A stretch of DNA of 54,020 bases from CALVUJ01 sp045119835 (GTDB lineage Bacteria > Bacillota_I > Bacilli_A > RFN20 > DUOF01): the NCBI GenBank assembly GCA_045119835.1, contig JBGVED010000095.1, positions 1 to 54,020 of the forward strand, read 5' to 3'. A model generated the notes under the pieces. It was not told where the DNA came from. It did no database searches and saw only the letters and a list, made by a program, of their open reading frames with translations. Made by a program: the position numbers and the translations under genes. Positions 8,310 through 16,460 of the stretch are shown here, piece by piece (position 1 is the stretch's first letter; each line of letters starts with the position of its first letter).

Positions 8310-8942
8310 ATGAAAAAAATCGATGTGTTAAATCAAACTGGTTCTAAAGTAGAAGAAGTTGAATTAAATAAAGATGTATTCGGCGTTAAACCAAATGATA
8401 GCGTTGTATATGATGCTATTCAAGTTTATATGTCAAACAGCCGTCAAGCTACAGCTAAAACTAAGAAAAGAGATGAAGTAAGCGGCGGAGGGCGTAAACC
8501 TTGGAGACAAAAAGGTACTGGTAGAGCAAGACAAGGATCTACACGTTCACCTCAATGGAGAGCTGGAGGAATTGTGTTTGGTCCAACAGGAGAACAAAAT
8601 TTTAAAATTAAACAAAATAGAAAAGAAGCTAGATTGGCTCTTAAATCTGTTTTAAGTGAAAAAGTAAATAATAAAGATTTAATTTTGGTAAACGAAATTA
8701 AATATGAAAAGCCTCAAACAAAACAAACAATTGAATTGTTAAAGGCTTTAAATACAAAAAACAAAACATTATTTGTTGTTAGCGAAGAAAGTGTGAATTA
8801 CGAAGCTTTATTATCAATGTCAAACTTACAAAATGTTATGGTATTATTCGCTGATGAAATTAATGTATACGATGTTACAAATAGCGATAGCGTTGTAATG
8901 ACTCTAGATGCAATGAAATCAATCGAGGAGGTACTAGCATAA
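8310..8942 (+). CDS. rplD: 50S ribosomal protein L4
   Basis: 210 residues. L4 lines the constriction of the peptide exit tunnel and in several bacteria represses its own S10 operon. The tunnel loop is visible as GGGRKPWRQKGTGRARQGS near residues 62-80. Its stop codon overlaps the rplW start by one base (TAATG), so the two are translationally coupled. Confidence 0.98.
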   Translation: MKKIDVLNQTGSKVEEVELNKDVFGVKPNDSVVYDAIQVYMSNSRQATAKTKKRDEVSGGGRKPWRQKGTGRARQGSTRSPQWRAGGIVFGPTGEQNFKIKQNRKEARLALKSVLSEKVNNKDLILVNEIKYEKPQTKQTIELLKALNTKNKTLFVVSEESVNYEALLSMSNLQNVMVLFADEINVYDVTNSDSVVMTLDAMKSIEEVLA

Positions 8943-9367
8943 TGGCAAAGAAAGCAAGCGAAGCAGTTGAAACAGCAGTTGAAGAAGTTAAAGAAACTAA
9001 ATCAGCAAAGAAAACTACTGCAAAAAAAACAACAAAGAAATCAACTAAAAAAGCTGAAACAGTTAAAGTTGGTAAAGCTACAGTTAAAAGTTATGACTGT
9101 ATAATTAAACCTATTCTTTCAGAAGAGACAATGAAGAATATGGAAACTATGAACAAAATTACAGTTCAAGTAAATAAAAATTCAAATAAGGTTGAAATAA
9201 AAAATGCGTTTGAAGCAATTTTCGGTGTTAAAGTTAAACAAGTAAATGTTTCACATGTTAGAGCTAAAGATAAAAGAGTTGGAAAATATTCTGGTAAAAC
9301 AAGTTCTTATAAAAAGGCTGTTATTACATTAGCAGAAGGTCAATCTTTAGATTTATTAAAAAATTAA
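8942..9367 (+). CDS. rplW: 50S ribosomal protein L23 with a long basic N-terminal extension
   Basis: 141 residues against about 95-100 for typical bacterial L23. The conserved globular part starts near residue 48 (YDCIIKPILSEET) and keeps the hallmark hairpin (NKVEIKNAFEAIFGVKV). The first 47 residues are low-complexity, rich in Lys, Ala, Thr and Glu, and unlike standard L23. L23 is the docking site for trigger factor and SRP at the tunnel exit, so this tail should project from the exit region. Start codon and coupling to rplD are clear. Confidence 0.96.
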   Translation: MAKKASEAVETAVEEVKETKSAKKTTAKKTTKKSTKKAETVKVGKATVKSYDCIIKPILSEETMKNMETMNKITVQVNKNSNKVEIKNAFEAIFGVKVKQVNVSHVRAKDKRVGKYSGKTSSYKKAVITLAEGQSLDLLKN

Positions 9368-9396
9368 TTTAAAAGAAAAATATAGGAGGTAAAAAG

Positions 9397-10230
9397 ATGA
9401 GTATAACAACATATAAACCAACGACAAATGGTCGTCGTAATATGACAACTTTAAAGAATGAAGAAATAACAAAGAAAACTCCTGAAAAGTCACTATTGGT
9501 TAGCAGCAAAAGAACTGGTGGAAGAAACAATCTTGGAGTTATCACATGTCGTCACATGGGTGGAGGACATAAAAGAAAATATCGTTTGATAGATTTCAAA
9601 AGAAATAAAGATGGTATTGTGGGAAATGTAGCATCTATAGAATATGATCCAAACAGAAGTGCAAACATTGCGTTAATTAACTATGTTGATGGAGAAAAAA
9701 GATATATTCTTGCTCCAAAAGGACTAGAAGTAGGAAATCAAATTATATCTGGAGACGAAACAGATATCAAAGTAGGAAATGCATTGGCATTGGCAAATAT
9801 CCCAGAAGGTACATTTATCCACAATATTGAATTGTATCCAGGTAAAGGCGGACAATTAGTTAGAGCTGCTGGAACAAGTGCTCAAATTCTTGGTAAAGAA
9901 GGTAAATATGTCATAGTTCGTTTAACTTCAAAAGAGGTTAGAAAATTCTTAGGAACATGCAGAGCTACAATTGGTGTTGTAGGAAACGAAGATTATAGCT
10001 TAGTTAAATTAGGAAAAGCAGGTCGTACTAGATGGCAAGGTGTTAGACCAACAGTTCGTGGATCTGTAATGAACCCTAACGATCACCCTCACGGTGGTGG
10101 AGAAGGTAAGAGCCCTATCGGTCATGATGCACCAAGAACACCTTGGGGTAAACGTGCATTAGGTGTTAAAACAAGAAATAACAAGAAAGCTTCTACTAAA
10201 TTAATAGTAAGAAGACGTAACGGTAAATAA
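9397..10230 (+). CDS. rplB: 50S ribosomal protein L2
   Basis: 277 residues, normal length. L2 stabilises the peptidyl-transferase region and subunit joining. Diagnostic segments: YKPTTNGRRNMT at the start, GGGHKRKYR near residue 51, and NPNDHPHGGGEGK near residue 227, which carries the conserved His important for L2 function. Confidence 0.98.
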   Translation: MSITTYKPTTNGRRNMTTLKNEEITKKTPEKSLLVSSKRTGGRNNLGVITCRHMGGGHKRKYRLIDFKRNKDGIVGNVASIEYDPNRSANIALINYVDGEKRYILAPKGLEVGNQIISGDETDIKVGNALALANIPEGTFIHNIELYPGKGGQLVRAAGTSAQILGKEGKYVIVRLTSKEVRKFLGTCRATIGVVGNEDYSLVKLGKAGRTRWQGVRPTVRGSVMNPNDHPHGGGEGKSPIGHDAPRTPWGKRALGVKTRNNKKASTKLIVRRRNGK

Positions 10231-10244
10231 GGAGGATAAACGAG

Positions 10245-10538
10245 ATGGCTAGAAGTTTGAAAAAAGGACCTTTCTGCGATGATCATTTAATGAAAAAAGT
10301 TGAAGCAATTCAAGCGTCAGGAAAGAAAGATGTAATTAAGACGTGGTCAAGAAGATCAACAATCTTCCCACAATTCATAGGTTTGACATTTGCTGTTTAT
10401 AACGGAAGAGAACATATTCCAGTTTATGTAACAGAAGATATGGTTGGACACAAATTAGGAGAATTTTCTCCAACAAGAAAATATACAGGTCATAAAGGAC
10501 ATACAGCTGAAGATAAAGCTGCACACAAAGGTAAATAG
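10245..10538 (+). CDS. rpsS: 30S ribosomal protein S19
   Basis: 97 residues, in the 30S head where it contacts S13 and forms intersubunit bridges. The start ARSLKKGPFCDDHL and the GREHIPVYVTEDMVGHKLGEF segment are diagnostic. It ends a few residues longer than usual in a Lys/His-rich tail. Ends in TAG, 11 bp before rplV. Confidence 0.98.
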   Translation: MARSLKKGPFCDDHLMKKVEAIQASGKKDVIKTWSRRSTIFPQFIGLTFAVYNGREHIPVYVTEDMVGHKLGEFSPTRKYTGHKGHTAEDKAAHKGK

Positions 10539-10549
10539 GAGGTAGTCAA

Positions 10550-10894
10550 ATGGAAAATATAATTGAAGCAAAAGCATCTGTTAAAAATGTAGGCGTTACT
10601 CCTAGAAAAGCAAGATTAGTTATAGATTTAGTTCGTGGAAAAACAGTTAGTGAAGCTCAAGCAATATTAAAAAATGTTAATAAAGCGGCTTGCCCAATTG
10701 TTTTAAAACTTATTAATTCTGCTGCAGCAAATGCTGTAAATAATCATGGAATGAGCCAAGATAAATTATTTGTAAAAGAAATTTATGCTGATGAAGGTAT
10801 AAAAATGAAAAGATTCATGCCTCGTGCTAAAGGAAGAGCATCAGGTTTAGTAAAAAGAACTAGCCACATCAATGTGGTAGTTGCAGAAAGATAG
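10550..10894 (+). CDS. rplV: 50S ribosomal protein L22
   Basis: 114 residues; globular surface domain plus a long beta-hairpin that reaches into the exit tunnel opposite L4. Recognised by GVTPRKARLVIDLVRGK near residues 15-31 and the hairpin tip MPRAKGRAS near residue 86. 13 bp before rpsC. Confidence 0.97.
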   Translation: MENIIEAKASVKNVGVTPRKARLVIDLVRGKTVSEAQAILKNVNKAACPIVLKLINSAAANAVNNHGMSQDKLFVKEIYADEGIKMKRFMPRAKGRASGLVKRTSHINVVVAER

Positions 10895-10907
10895 GAGGAG
10901 CAAACAC

Positions 10908-11576
10908 ATGGGTCAAAAAGTTAGTCCAGTAGGATTACGTATTGGTGTAAATAAGGATTGGGAATCAAAATGGTATTCAGAAAAAGATTTCGCTACTTAC
11001 TTACATGAGGATATCAAAATTAGAAAATTATTAAATAGCGAATTAAAAGATGCAGTTATTTCTAAAATCGAAATCCAAAAAACAAAAGACAGTGTTACAG
11101 TAGATGTAATTGCAGCTCGTCCTGGAGTTATTATTGGTCAAGATGGTAAGAATGTTGAAACTCTTACAAAGAAAATAACAAAAATCGTTAGTGGAAAAAA
11201 TGTTAAGTTAAATGTTGTTGAAGTTGAAAATCCTGATTTAGATGCAAAAGTTATTTCAAGATGGATTGCTGAACAATTAGAAAACAGAGCATCATTTAGA
11301 ACAGCTCAAAAGAAAGCAATGCAAAGAGTTATGAAAGCTGGAGCAAAGGGAGTTAAAACTCTAGTTTCTGGTAGACTTGGCGGAGCTGATATCGCAAGAA
11401 GCGAAGGATATAGTGATGGAGTAGTTCCACTACACACACTACGTGCTGATATTGATTATGCAACAAGTGAAGCACATACAACATATGGACGTTTAGGTGT
11501 TAAGGTTTGGATTTGTCGTGGTGAAATCCTTCCTGAAAAGAAAACTAAAAACGTTGAAGAAGCGAAAGGAGAATAA
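10908..11576 (+). CDS. rpsC: 30S ribosomal protein S3
   Basis: 222 residues with an N-terminal KH RNA-binding domain (GVIIGQDGKNVE loop near residues 73-84) and the conserved C-terminal domain ending GEILPEK. It forms the mRNA entry channel helicase site with S4 and S5. I set the start at MGQKVSPVG because the ribosome binding site AGGAGG lies just before it; an in-frame ATG 27 bp upstream would overlap rplV and has no such site. Confidence 0.97.
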   Translation: MGQKVSPVGLRIGVNKDWESKWYSEKDFATYLHEDIKIRKLLNSELKDAVISKIEIQKTKDSVTVDVIAARPGVIIGQDGKNVETLTKKITKIVSGKNVKLNVVEVENPDLDAKVISRWIAEQLENRASFRTAQKKAMQRVMKAGAKGVKTLVSGRLGGADIARSEGYSDGVVPLHTLRADIDYATSEAHTTYGRLGVKVWICRGEILPEKKTKNVEEAKGE

Positions 11577-11582
11577 TCTATT

Positions 11583-11999
11583 ATGTTAATGCCAAAAAGA
11601 GTTAAATATAGAAGACCTCATAAAGTATCTTATGAGGGTAAGGCAAAAGGAAATAATGAGTTATCATATGGAAGTTTTGGTTTGCAAGCAGTTGAAGGTG
11701 CTTGGATAACTAATAGACAAATAGAGGCAGCTCGTATTTGCTTGGCTAGATACACAAAAAGACAAGGTAAAATTTGGATAAGAATATTCCCTCATCTATC
11801 TATGTCAAAGAAACCTTTAGAGGTTCGTATGGGTGCTGGTAAAGGTGCTCCTGATCATTGGGTAGCTGTTGTAAAAAACGGAACAATCTTATTTGAAATG
11901 GATGGAATTATGGAAGAACAAGCTCGTGAAGCTTTAAGATTAGCATCTCAAAAGTTGCCAATCAAATGTAAAATCGTAACTAGGAAGTGTGGTGAGTAA
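11583..11999 (+). CDS. rplP: 50S ribosomal protein L16
   Basis: 138 residues, normal length; organises the A-site tRNA elbow region of the 50S. Starts MLMPKRVKYRRPHK and contains the conserved GKGAPDHWVAVVK segment near residue 80. It follows rpsC by 6 bp, with AAAGGAG inside the end of rpsC as ribosome binding site. Confidence 0.98.
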   Translation: MLMPKRVKYRRPHKVSYEGKAKGNNELSYGSFGLQAVEGAWITNRQIEAARICLARYTKRQGKIWIRIFPHLSMSKKPLEVRMGAGKGAPDHWVAVVKNGTILFEMDGIMEEQAREALRLASQKLPIKCKIVTRKCGE

Positions 12000-12001
12000 T
12001 A

Positions 12002-12193
12002 ATGAACGTTGAAGAAATTAGAAATTTAGAAACAAGCGAGATTGAAAATCAAGTAAAAGATTTAAAACAACAATTATTTACTTTAAGATTTCAACATGCT
12101 ACAGGACAATTAGAAAATCCAAATGAATTAAAGAAAATACGTAGAACTATTGCTCGTATGCTTACAGTATTAGAGCAACGTAATGCGCAATAG
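12002..12193 (+). CDS. rpmC: 50S ribosomal protein L29
   Basis: 63 residues forming two antiparallel helices at the tunnel exit next to L23. QLFTLRFQHATGQLENP near residues 24-40 is the L29 signature. Two bases after rplP; its ribosome binding site is weak, which suggests translational coupling. Confidence 0.97.
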   Translation: MNVEEIRNLETSEIENQVKDLKQQLFTLRFQHATGQLENPNELKKIRRTIARMLTVLEQRNAQ

Positions 12194-12214
12194 TGTGGGG
12201 AGGTAAAGAAAGAT

Positions 12215-12475
12215 ATGGAAAGAAATAGTAGAAAAGTACTAACTGGCACTGTTGTGTCTGACAAAATGGATAAAACAATTACTGTTTTAGTAGAAACTTA
12301 TAAAAATCATCCTTTATATCACAAAAGAGTTAAATACTCTAAAAAATATAAAGCACATGATGAAAATGGTGTTGCTGGAATTGGCGATACAGTAAAAATT
12401 ATGGAAACTAGACCTTTATCTGCTACTAAGCACTTCCGTTTAGTAGAAGTTATTAAAAAGGCTAGTATCGCATAA
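12215..12475 (+). CDS. rpsQ: 30S ribosomal protein S17
   Basis: 86 residues; a primary 16S rRNA binder in the 30S body with an OB fold. Signatures are LTGTVVSDKMDKTITV near residues 9-24 and GDTVKIMETRPLSATKHFRLVEV near the end. Behind GGGGAGG, 21 bp after rpmC. Confidence 0.97.
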   Translation: MERNSRKVLTGTVVSDKMDKTITVLVETYKNHPLYHKRVKYSKKYKAHDENGVAGIGDTVKIMETRPLSATKHFRLVEVIKKASIA

Positions 12476-12492
12476 GAGCAGGAGGTTAAAGT

Positions 12493-12867
12493 ATGATACA
12501 TAATGAAACTAATTTAGTTGTAGCAGACAACTCTGGTGCTCGTAGTGTAAGAGTATTTAGATTATTAGGTGGTTCTGTTGTTAAACAAGTTAACATCGGA
12601 GACATCGTAGTATGTGCTGTTAAGGATGCAATTCCAAATGCAGCAGTAAAAAAAGGTGATGTTGTAAAAGGAATTATCGTTCGTACAAAATATGGAATTA
12701 ATCGTCCAGATGGTTCTCATATTAAATTCGATGATAATGCTATAGTATTGTTAAAAGCTGATGGTTCACCTCGTGGAACACGTGTGTTTGGACCTGTTGC
12801 TAGAGAACTTCGTGAAAAAGGTGCAGGATGTATGAAAATTATATCTTTAGCATCTGAAGTATTATAG
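12493..12867 (+). CDS. rplN: 50S ribosomal protein L14
   Basis: 124 residues, 2 longer than the common form; contacts 16S rRNA through intersubunit bridges and is the landing site of RsfS. VADNSGARSVRVFRLLGG near residue 10 and GTRVFGPVARELRE near residue 95 are diagnostic. Ends TAG; rplX follows in 13 bp. Confidence 0.98.
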   Translation: MIHNETNLVVADNSGARSVRVFRLLGGSVVKQVNIGDIVVCAVKDAIPNAAVKKGDVVKGIIVRTKYGINRPDGSHIKFDDNAIVLLKADGSPRGTRVFGPVARELREKGAGCMKIISLASEVL

Positions 12868-12880
12868 GAGGTAAAACACT

Positions 12881-13189
12881 ATGAGAATAAAAAAAGGTGA
12901 TAAAGTAATAGTAATCGCTGGAAGCGAAAAAGGAAAAGAAGGAACTATTACAAAAGTTCTTCCAAAGGAAGAAAAAGTAATTATAGGTGGTGTAAACATG
13001 GTAAAAAAACATGTTAAACCAAATCAAGCTGAACCTGAAGGTAAAATTACTGAAAAGGAAGCTCCAATTCATGTTTCTAACGTTGCATTAATAGATCCAA
13101 AAACAAAAACTGCAACTAAAGTTAAATATGAAATTAAAGATGGAAAAAAAGTTAGAGTGGCTAAAAAGTCATCTACTGTAATAGCATAA
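12881..13189 (+). CDS. rplX: 50S ribosomal protein L24
   Basis: 102 residues with the KOW motif (IKKGDKVIVIAGSEKGKEG, residues 3-21); an early assembly initiator of the 50S near the tunnel exit. Spacing of 11 bp to rplE with AAGGAGG as ribosome binding site of the next gene. Confidence 0.97.
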   Translation: MRIKKGDKVIVIAGSEKGKEGTITKVLPKEEKVIIGGVNMVKKHVKPNQAEPEGKITEKEAPIHVSNVALIDPKTKTATKVKYEIKDGKKVRVAKKSSTVIA

Positions 13190-13200
13190 GGAGGTAAATT

Positions 13201-13800
13201 ATGGCTGAAACAAAGAAAACAACAGCTCCAAAAGCTAAGAAAACAGTTAGCAAGGATACTTCTGTAAGATTAAAATATAAATATTTAGAAGAAGTTGCTC
13301 CTGCATTAATGAAAGAATACAACTACAAATCAACAATGGAAACTCCTAAACTTGAAAAAGTAGTTATTAATATTGGTGTTGGTGATGCAACTAAAAATGC
13401 AAAATTATTAGAAGAATCTGTTGCTGAATTAACTGCAATAACTGGACAAAAACCAGTAATTACAAAAGCTAAAAAATCAATTGCTTCATTCAAGTTAAGA
13501 GAAGGAAACCCAATTGGATGTAAAGTAACTTTAAGAGGAAATAGAATGTATCAATTCTTAGATAAATTAATGACAGTTTCTATGCCTCGTATAAGAGATT
13601 TCCATGGTGTTTCTAGAAACTCATTTGATGGAAGAGGAAACTACACTTTAGGTGTTAAAGAACAAATTATTTTCCCTGAAATTAATTACGATCAAGTAAA
13701 TGTAATTCGTGGAATGGATATTGTAATCGTTACAACGGCTAATACTGATAAAGAAGCTTTAAGTCTTCTTGAAGGTTTAGGTATGCCGTTTACAAGATAA
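13201..13800 (+). CDS. rplE: 50S ribosomal protein L5 with an N-terminal extension
   Basis: 199 residues against the usual 179-180. L5 binds 5S rRNA and the P-site tRNA elbow. The canonical protein starts near residue 22 (RLKYKYLEEVAPALM) and keeps NIGVGDATKNAK and MPRIRDFHGV. The extra 20 residues are Lys/Thr/Ala-rich, of the same style as the tails on L23 and S5 in this operon. The ATG at 13201 has a strong ribosome binding site (AAGGAGG) 6 nt upstream, so the extension is translated. Confidence 0.97.
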   Translation: MAETKKTTAPKAKKTVSKDTSVRLKYKYLEEVAPALMKEYNYKSTMETPKLEKVVINIGVGDATKNAKLLEESVAELTAITGQKPVITKAKKSIASFKLREGNPIGCKVTLRGNRMYQFLDKLMTVSMPRIRDFHGVSRNSFDGRGNYTLGVKEQIIFPEINYDQVNVIRGMDIVIVTTANTDKEALSLLEGLGMPFTR

Positions 13801-13814
13801 GGAGGGACTAAACA

Positions 13815-14000
13815 ATGGCAAAAAAATCAATGATAGCAAAATATAACAAACCAAAGAAATTTAAGGTTAGAGAATATACTAGATGTGAACGTTGTGGACG
13901 TCCTCATTCAGTTATTCGTAAATTCAAACTATGCCGTATTTGTCTAAGAGAATTGGCTTATGAAGGTCAAATCCCTGGATTAAAAAAGGCAAGTTGGTAG
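13815..14000 (+). CDS. rpsN: 30S ribosomal protein S14, zinc-binding type
   Basis: 61 residues with the zinc ribbon Cys24-X2-Cys27 ... Cys40-X2-Cys43, the C+ form of S14 that needs Zn2+. S14 assembles late into the 30S head beside S3 and S10. The length and the ending GLKKASW are typical of the Bacillota zinc form. Confidence 0.98.
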   Translation: MAKKSMIAKYNKPKKFKVREYTRCERCGRPHSVIRKFKLCRICLRELAYEGQIPGLKKASW

Positions 14001-14025
14001 TAGAAAGTAAGGAGGAAATAAGATT

Positions 14026-14418
14026 ATGGTTATGACAGATCCAATAGCAGATATGCTAACAAGAATTCGTAATGCTAATCAAATGCGTAATGAAACAGTT
14101 TCTATGCCTTCAAGCAAAATTAAAGTTGAAATAGCTAAAATTTTAAAAGAAGAAGGATATGTAGCTGATTACAGCGTTAGTTCTGATGATAAGAAAGTAT
14201 TATCATTACAATTAAAATATAATGGTTCAGAAAGAGTTATTTCAGGAATTAAACGTATTTCTAAACCAGGCTTAAGAGTATATGCTCAAGCAAGTGAATT
14301 ACCAAAAGTATTAAATGGTTTAGGTATAGCAATCATTTCTACTTCATCTGGTGTTATGTGCGATAAAAAAGCAAGAAAGTTAGGCACAGGCGGAGAAGTT
14401 CTTGCTTACGTTTGGTAG
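14026..14418 (+). CDS. rpsH: 30S ribosomal protein S8
   Basis: 130 residues; central-domain organiser that binds 16S rRNA and in E. coli represses the spc operon. Starts MVMTDPIADMLTRIRNA and ends with the conserved GGEVLAYVW. Ends TAG, 11 bp before the rplF start; the rplF ribosome binding site overlaps this stop. Confidence 0.98.
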   Translation: MVMTDPIADMLTRIRNANQMRNETVSMPSSKIKVEIAKILKEEGYVADYSVSSDDKKVLSLQLKYNGSERVISGIKRISKPGLRVYAQASELPKVLNGLGIAIISTSSGVMCDKKARKLGTGGEVLAYVW

Positions 14419-14429
14419 GAGGTAATAAG

Positions 14430-14975
14430 ATGTCACGTATAGGAAATAAAATTATTACTTTACCTGAAGGTGTTAGCGTTAACGTAGCTGAAGGAAATTT
14501 GGTTACAGTAACAGGACCTAAAGGAACTCTTACTAAAAAATTCTATGATAAATTAACTATAGAAATTAATGAGAATACATTAAAAATCTCAAGACCTGAT
14601 GATGAAAAAACAACAAAACAATTACATGGAACAACTAGAGCTTTGTTAAATGGAATGGTTGAAGGAGTTCACACAGGATTTAAAAAAGTATTAGAAATTA
14701 AAGGTATTGGTTACCGTGCACAATTAGTTGGTAAAAACGTAGTGCTAAACGTAGGCTATTCACACCCTGTAACAGTAGAACCTGTTGATGGAGTTACATT
14801 TGAAGTTCCAAGCCAAACTGAAATTATCGTTTCTGGAATCAATAAAGAAGCAGTTGGTCAAATGGCAGCTGTAATTAGAAGTTCAAGAAAACCAGAACCA
14901 TATTCAGGTAAAGGTGTAATGTACAAAGGTGAATATGTTCGTCGTAAAATTGGTAAAAAAGCAGGAAAGAAATAA
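14430..14975 (+). CDS. rplF: 50S ribosomal protein L6
   Basis: 181 residues, two repeated domains near the sarcin-ricin loop and factor-binding site. C-terminal signature EPYSGKGVMYKGEYVRRKIGKKAGK. Start set at MSRIGNK, 7 nt after AGGAGG; an ATG 18 bp upstream falls within rpsH and is not needed. Confidence 0.97.
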   Translation: MSRIGNKIITLPEGVSVNVAEGNLVTVTGPKGTLTKKFYDKLTIEINENTLKISRPDDEKTTKQLHGTTRALLNGMVEGVHTGFKKVLEIKGIGYRAQLVGKNVVLNVGYSHPVTVEPVDGVTFEVPSQTEIIVSGINKEAVGQMAAVIRSSRKPEPYSGKGVMYKGEYVRRKIGKKAGKK

Positions 14976-14995
14976 GAGAAAGGTAGGATGAGTAT

Positions 14996-15352
14996 ATGAT
15001 AAATAAAGTATCTAAAAACGTAACAAGACAAAGACGTCACGCAAGAGTTAGAGCTAAAGTTTCTGGAACAGCTACTTGCCCTCGTTTAAATGTATTCCGT
15101 TCTAATTCTCATATTTTTGCTCAAATTATTGATGATACAAACGGAACAACTTTAGTTAGTTCATCTTCTTTAGCTTTAAAATTAGAAAGTTCTTCTAATG
15201 TTGAAGCTGCTGGTAAAGTAGGAACTGATATTGCTAAAAAAGCTTTAGAAAAAAATATAACAAGCGTTGTATTTGATAGAGGCGGCTATGTATATCATGG
15301 TAGAGTTAAAGCATTAGCAGAAGCTGCTAGAGAAGCAGGATTAAAATTTTAA
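14996..15352 (+). CDS. rplR: 50S ribosomal protein L18
   Basis: 118 residues, 5S rRNA binder of the central protuberance. RLNVFRSNSHIFAQIIDD near residue 32 and the ending FDRGGYVYHGRVKALAEAARE are diagnostic. The ribosome binding site (AAAGGTAGG) is less perfect than those of the neighbours. Confidence 0.98.
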   Translation: MINKVSKNVTRQRRHARVRAKVSGTATCPRLNVFRSNSHIFAQIIDDTNGTTLVSSSSLALKLESSSNVEAAGKVGTDIAKKALEKNITSVVFDRGGYVYHGRVKALAEAAREAGLKF

Positions 15353-15366
15353 AGGAGGGTAAATGA

Positions 15367-15996
15367 ATGAGTAAAACTGAAGAACAAGTAGTTGAAACTG
15401 TAGCAACTGAAAATGTTGAAGTGGCAGAAGTAAGTGAAACTAAAACAGAAAAGAAAAGTAGAAGTGCTAAAAACACAAAGAAAAGTGCACAAAGACCTTC
15501 TAGAAAAGAAAAAGATAATCGTTTTGAAGAAAGAGTAGTTGCTATTAATAGAATTTCTAAAACTGTTAAAGGTGGTAGAAAAATGCGTTTCTCAGCTCTA
15601 GTTGTTGTTGGAGATGGAAAAGGTTATGTTGGATTTGGAACAGGAAAAGCAAACGAAGTTCCAGATGCAATAAAGAAAGCATTAGAAGCAGCTAAGAAAA
15701 ATTTATATAAAGTACCAATGGTAAAAGGTGGAACATTCCCACATGAAATTATGGGAGAATACGGTGCAGCGAAAGTATTCATGAAACCTGCTCCAATCGG
15801 TGCTGGAATTATTGCTGGAGGACCAGTTCGTGCTGTATTAGAATTAGCAGGAATTAAAAACGTATATTCAAAAGTATATGGTTCAAGAACTCCAATTAAC
15901 GTTGTAAGAGCAACTATTAATGGTATTGAAAATATGAAAACTGTATCAAAAATGGCTGCATTACGCGGAATAGATCCAAAAGAGATCTTAGCTTAA
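15367..15996 (+). CDS. rpsE: 30S ribosomal protein S5 with a long charged N-terminus
   Basis: 209 residues against about 166 for typical S5. The canonical part begins near residue 55 (ERVVAINRISKTVKGGRKMRFSALV) and includes the VGDGKGYVGFGTGKA loop. The first half of the extension is acidic (Glu/Val/Thr) and the second basic (Lys/Ser/Arg). S5 lies at the mRNA entry site and is important for decoding accuracy. It is followed directly by rplO; rpmD (L30), which normally lies between, is absent. Confidence 0.97.
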   Translation: MSKTEEQVVETVATENVEVAEVSETKTEKKSRSAKNTKKSAQRPSRKEKDNRFEERVVAINRISKTVKGGRKMRFSALVVVGDGKGYVGFGTGKANEVPDAIKKALEAAKKNLYKVPMVKGGTFPHEIMGEYGAAKVFMKPAPIGAGIIAGGPVRAVLELAGIKNVYSKVYGSRTPINVVRATINGIENMKTVSKMAALRGIDPKEILA

Positions 15997-16018
15997 TTTA
16001 TTAGGGAGGTGCAATAAA

Positions 16019-16459
16019 GTGAAACTAAACGAACTTAAAAGCGCAGAAGGATCAAGAACTGTTTCTAAAAGAGTAGGTAGAGGATACGGTTCTGGATTAG
16101 GAAAAAACTGTGGAACAGGACATAAAGGTCAAAATTCTCGTAGTGGTGGCGGAGTTAGAATCGGTTTTGAAGGAGGACAAACTCCTATCTACCGTCGTTC
16201 ACCAAAAAGAGGATTTACTAACTATACAGAAAAAGAATATGCAACAATTAATGTTGGAGATTTAGAATCTTTGAAGGCAGGAAGTAAAGTTACTTTAGAA
16301 AGTTTAAAAGAAAAAGGTATCTTAAATACAAAGTATACTACATTAAAAGTATTAGGAAATGGAACATTAACTAAAAAATTAACAGTAGTTGCTAATAAAT
16401 TTACTAAATCTGCTGAAAAAGCAATCGTAGATGCTGGTGGAAAAATAGAGGTGATTTAA
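16019..16459 (+). CDS. rplO: 50S ribosomal protein L15
   Basis: 146 residues with the glycine/arginine-rich N-terminal extension that penetrates 23S rRNA (GRGYGSGLGKNCGTGHKGQ near residues 21-39). It starts with GTG behind GGGAGGTG. It ends 1 bp before secY, the usual coupling of the last ribosomal gene of the spc operon to the translocon gene. Confidence 0.97.
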   Translation: MKLNELKSAEGSRTVSKRVGRGYGSGLGKNCGTGHKGQNSRSGGGVRIGFEGGQTPIYRRSPKRGFTNYTEKEYATINVGDLESLKAGSKVTLESLKEKGILNTKYTTLKVLGNGTLTKKLTVVANKFTKSAEKAIVDAGGKIEVI

Positions 16460-16460
16460 T

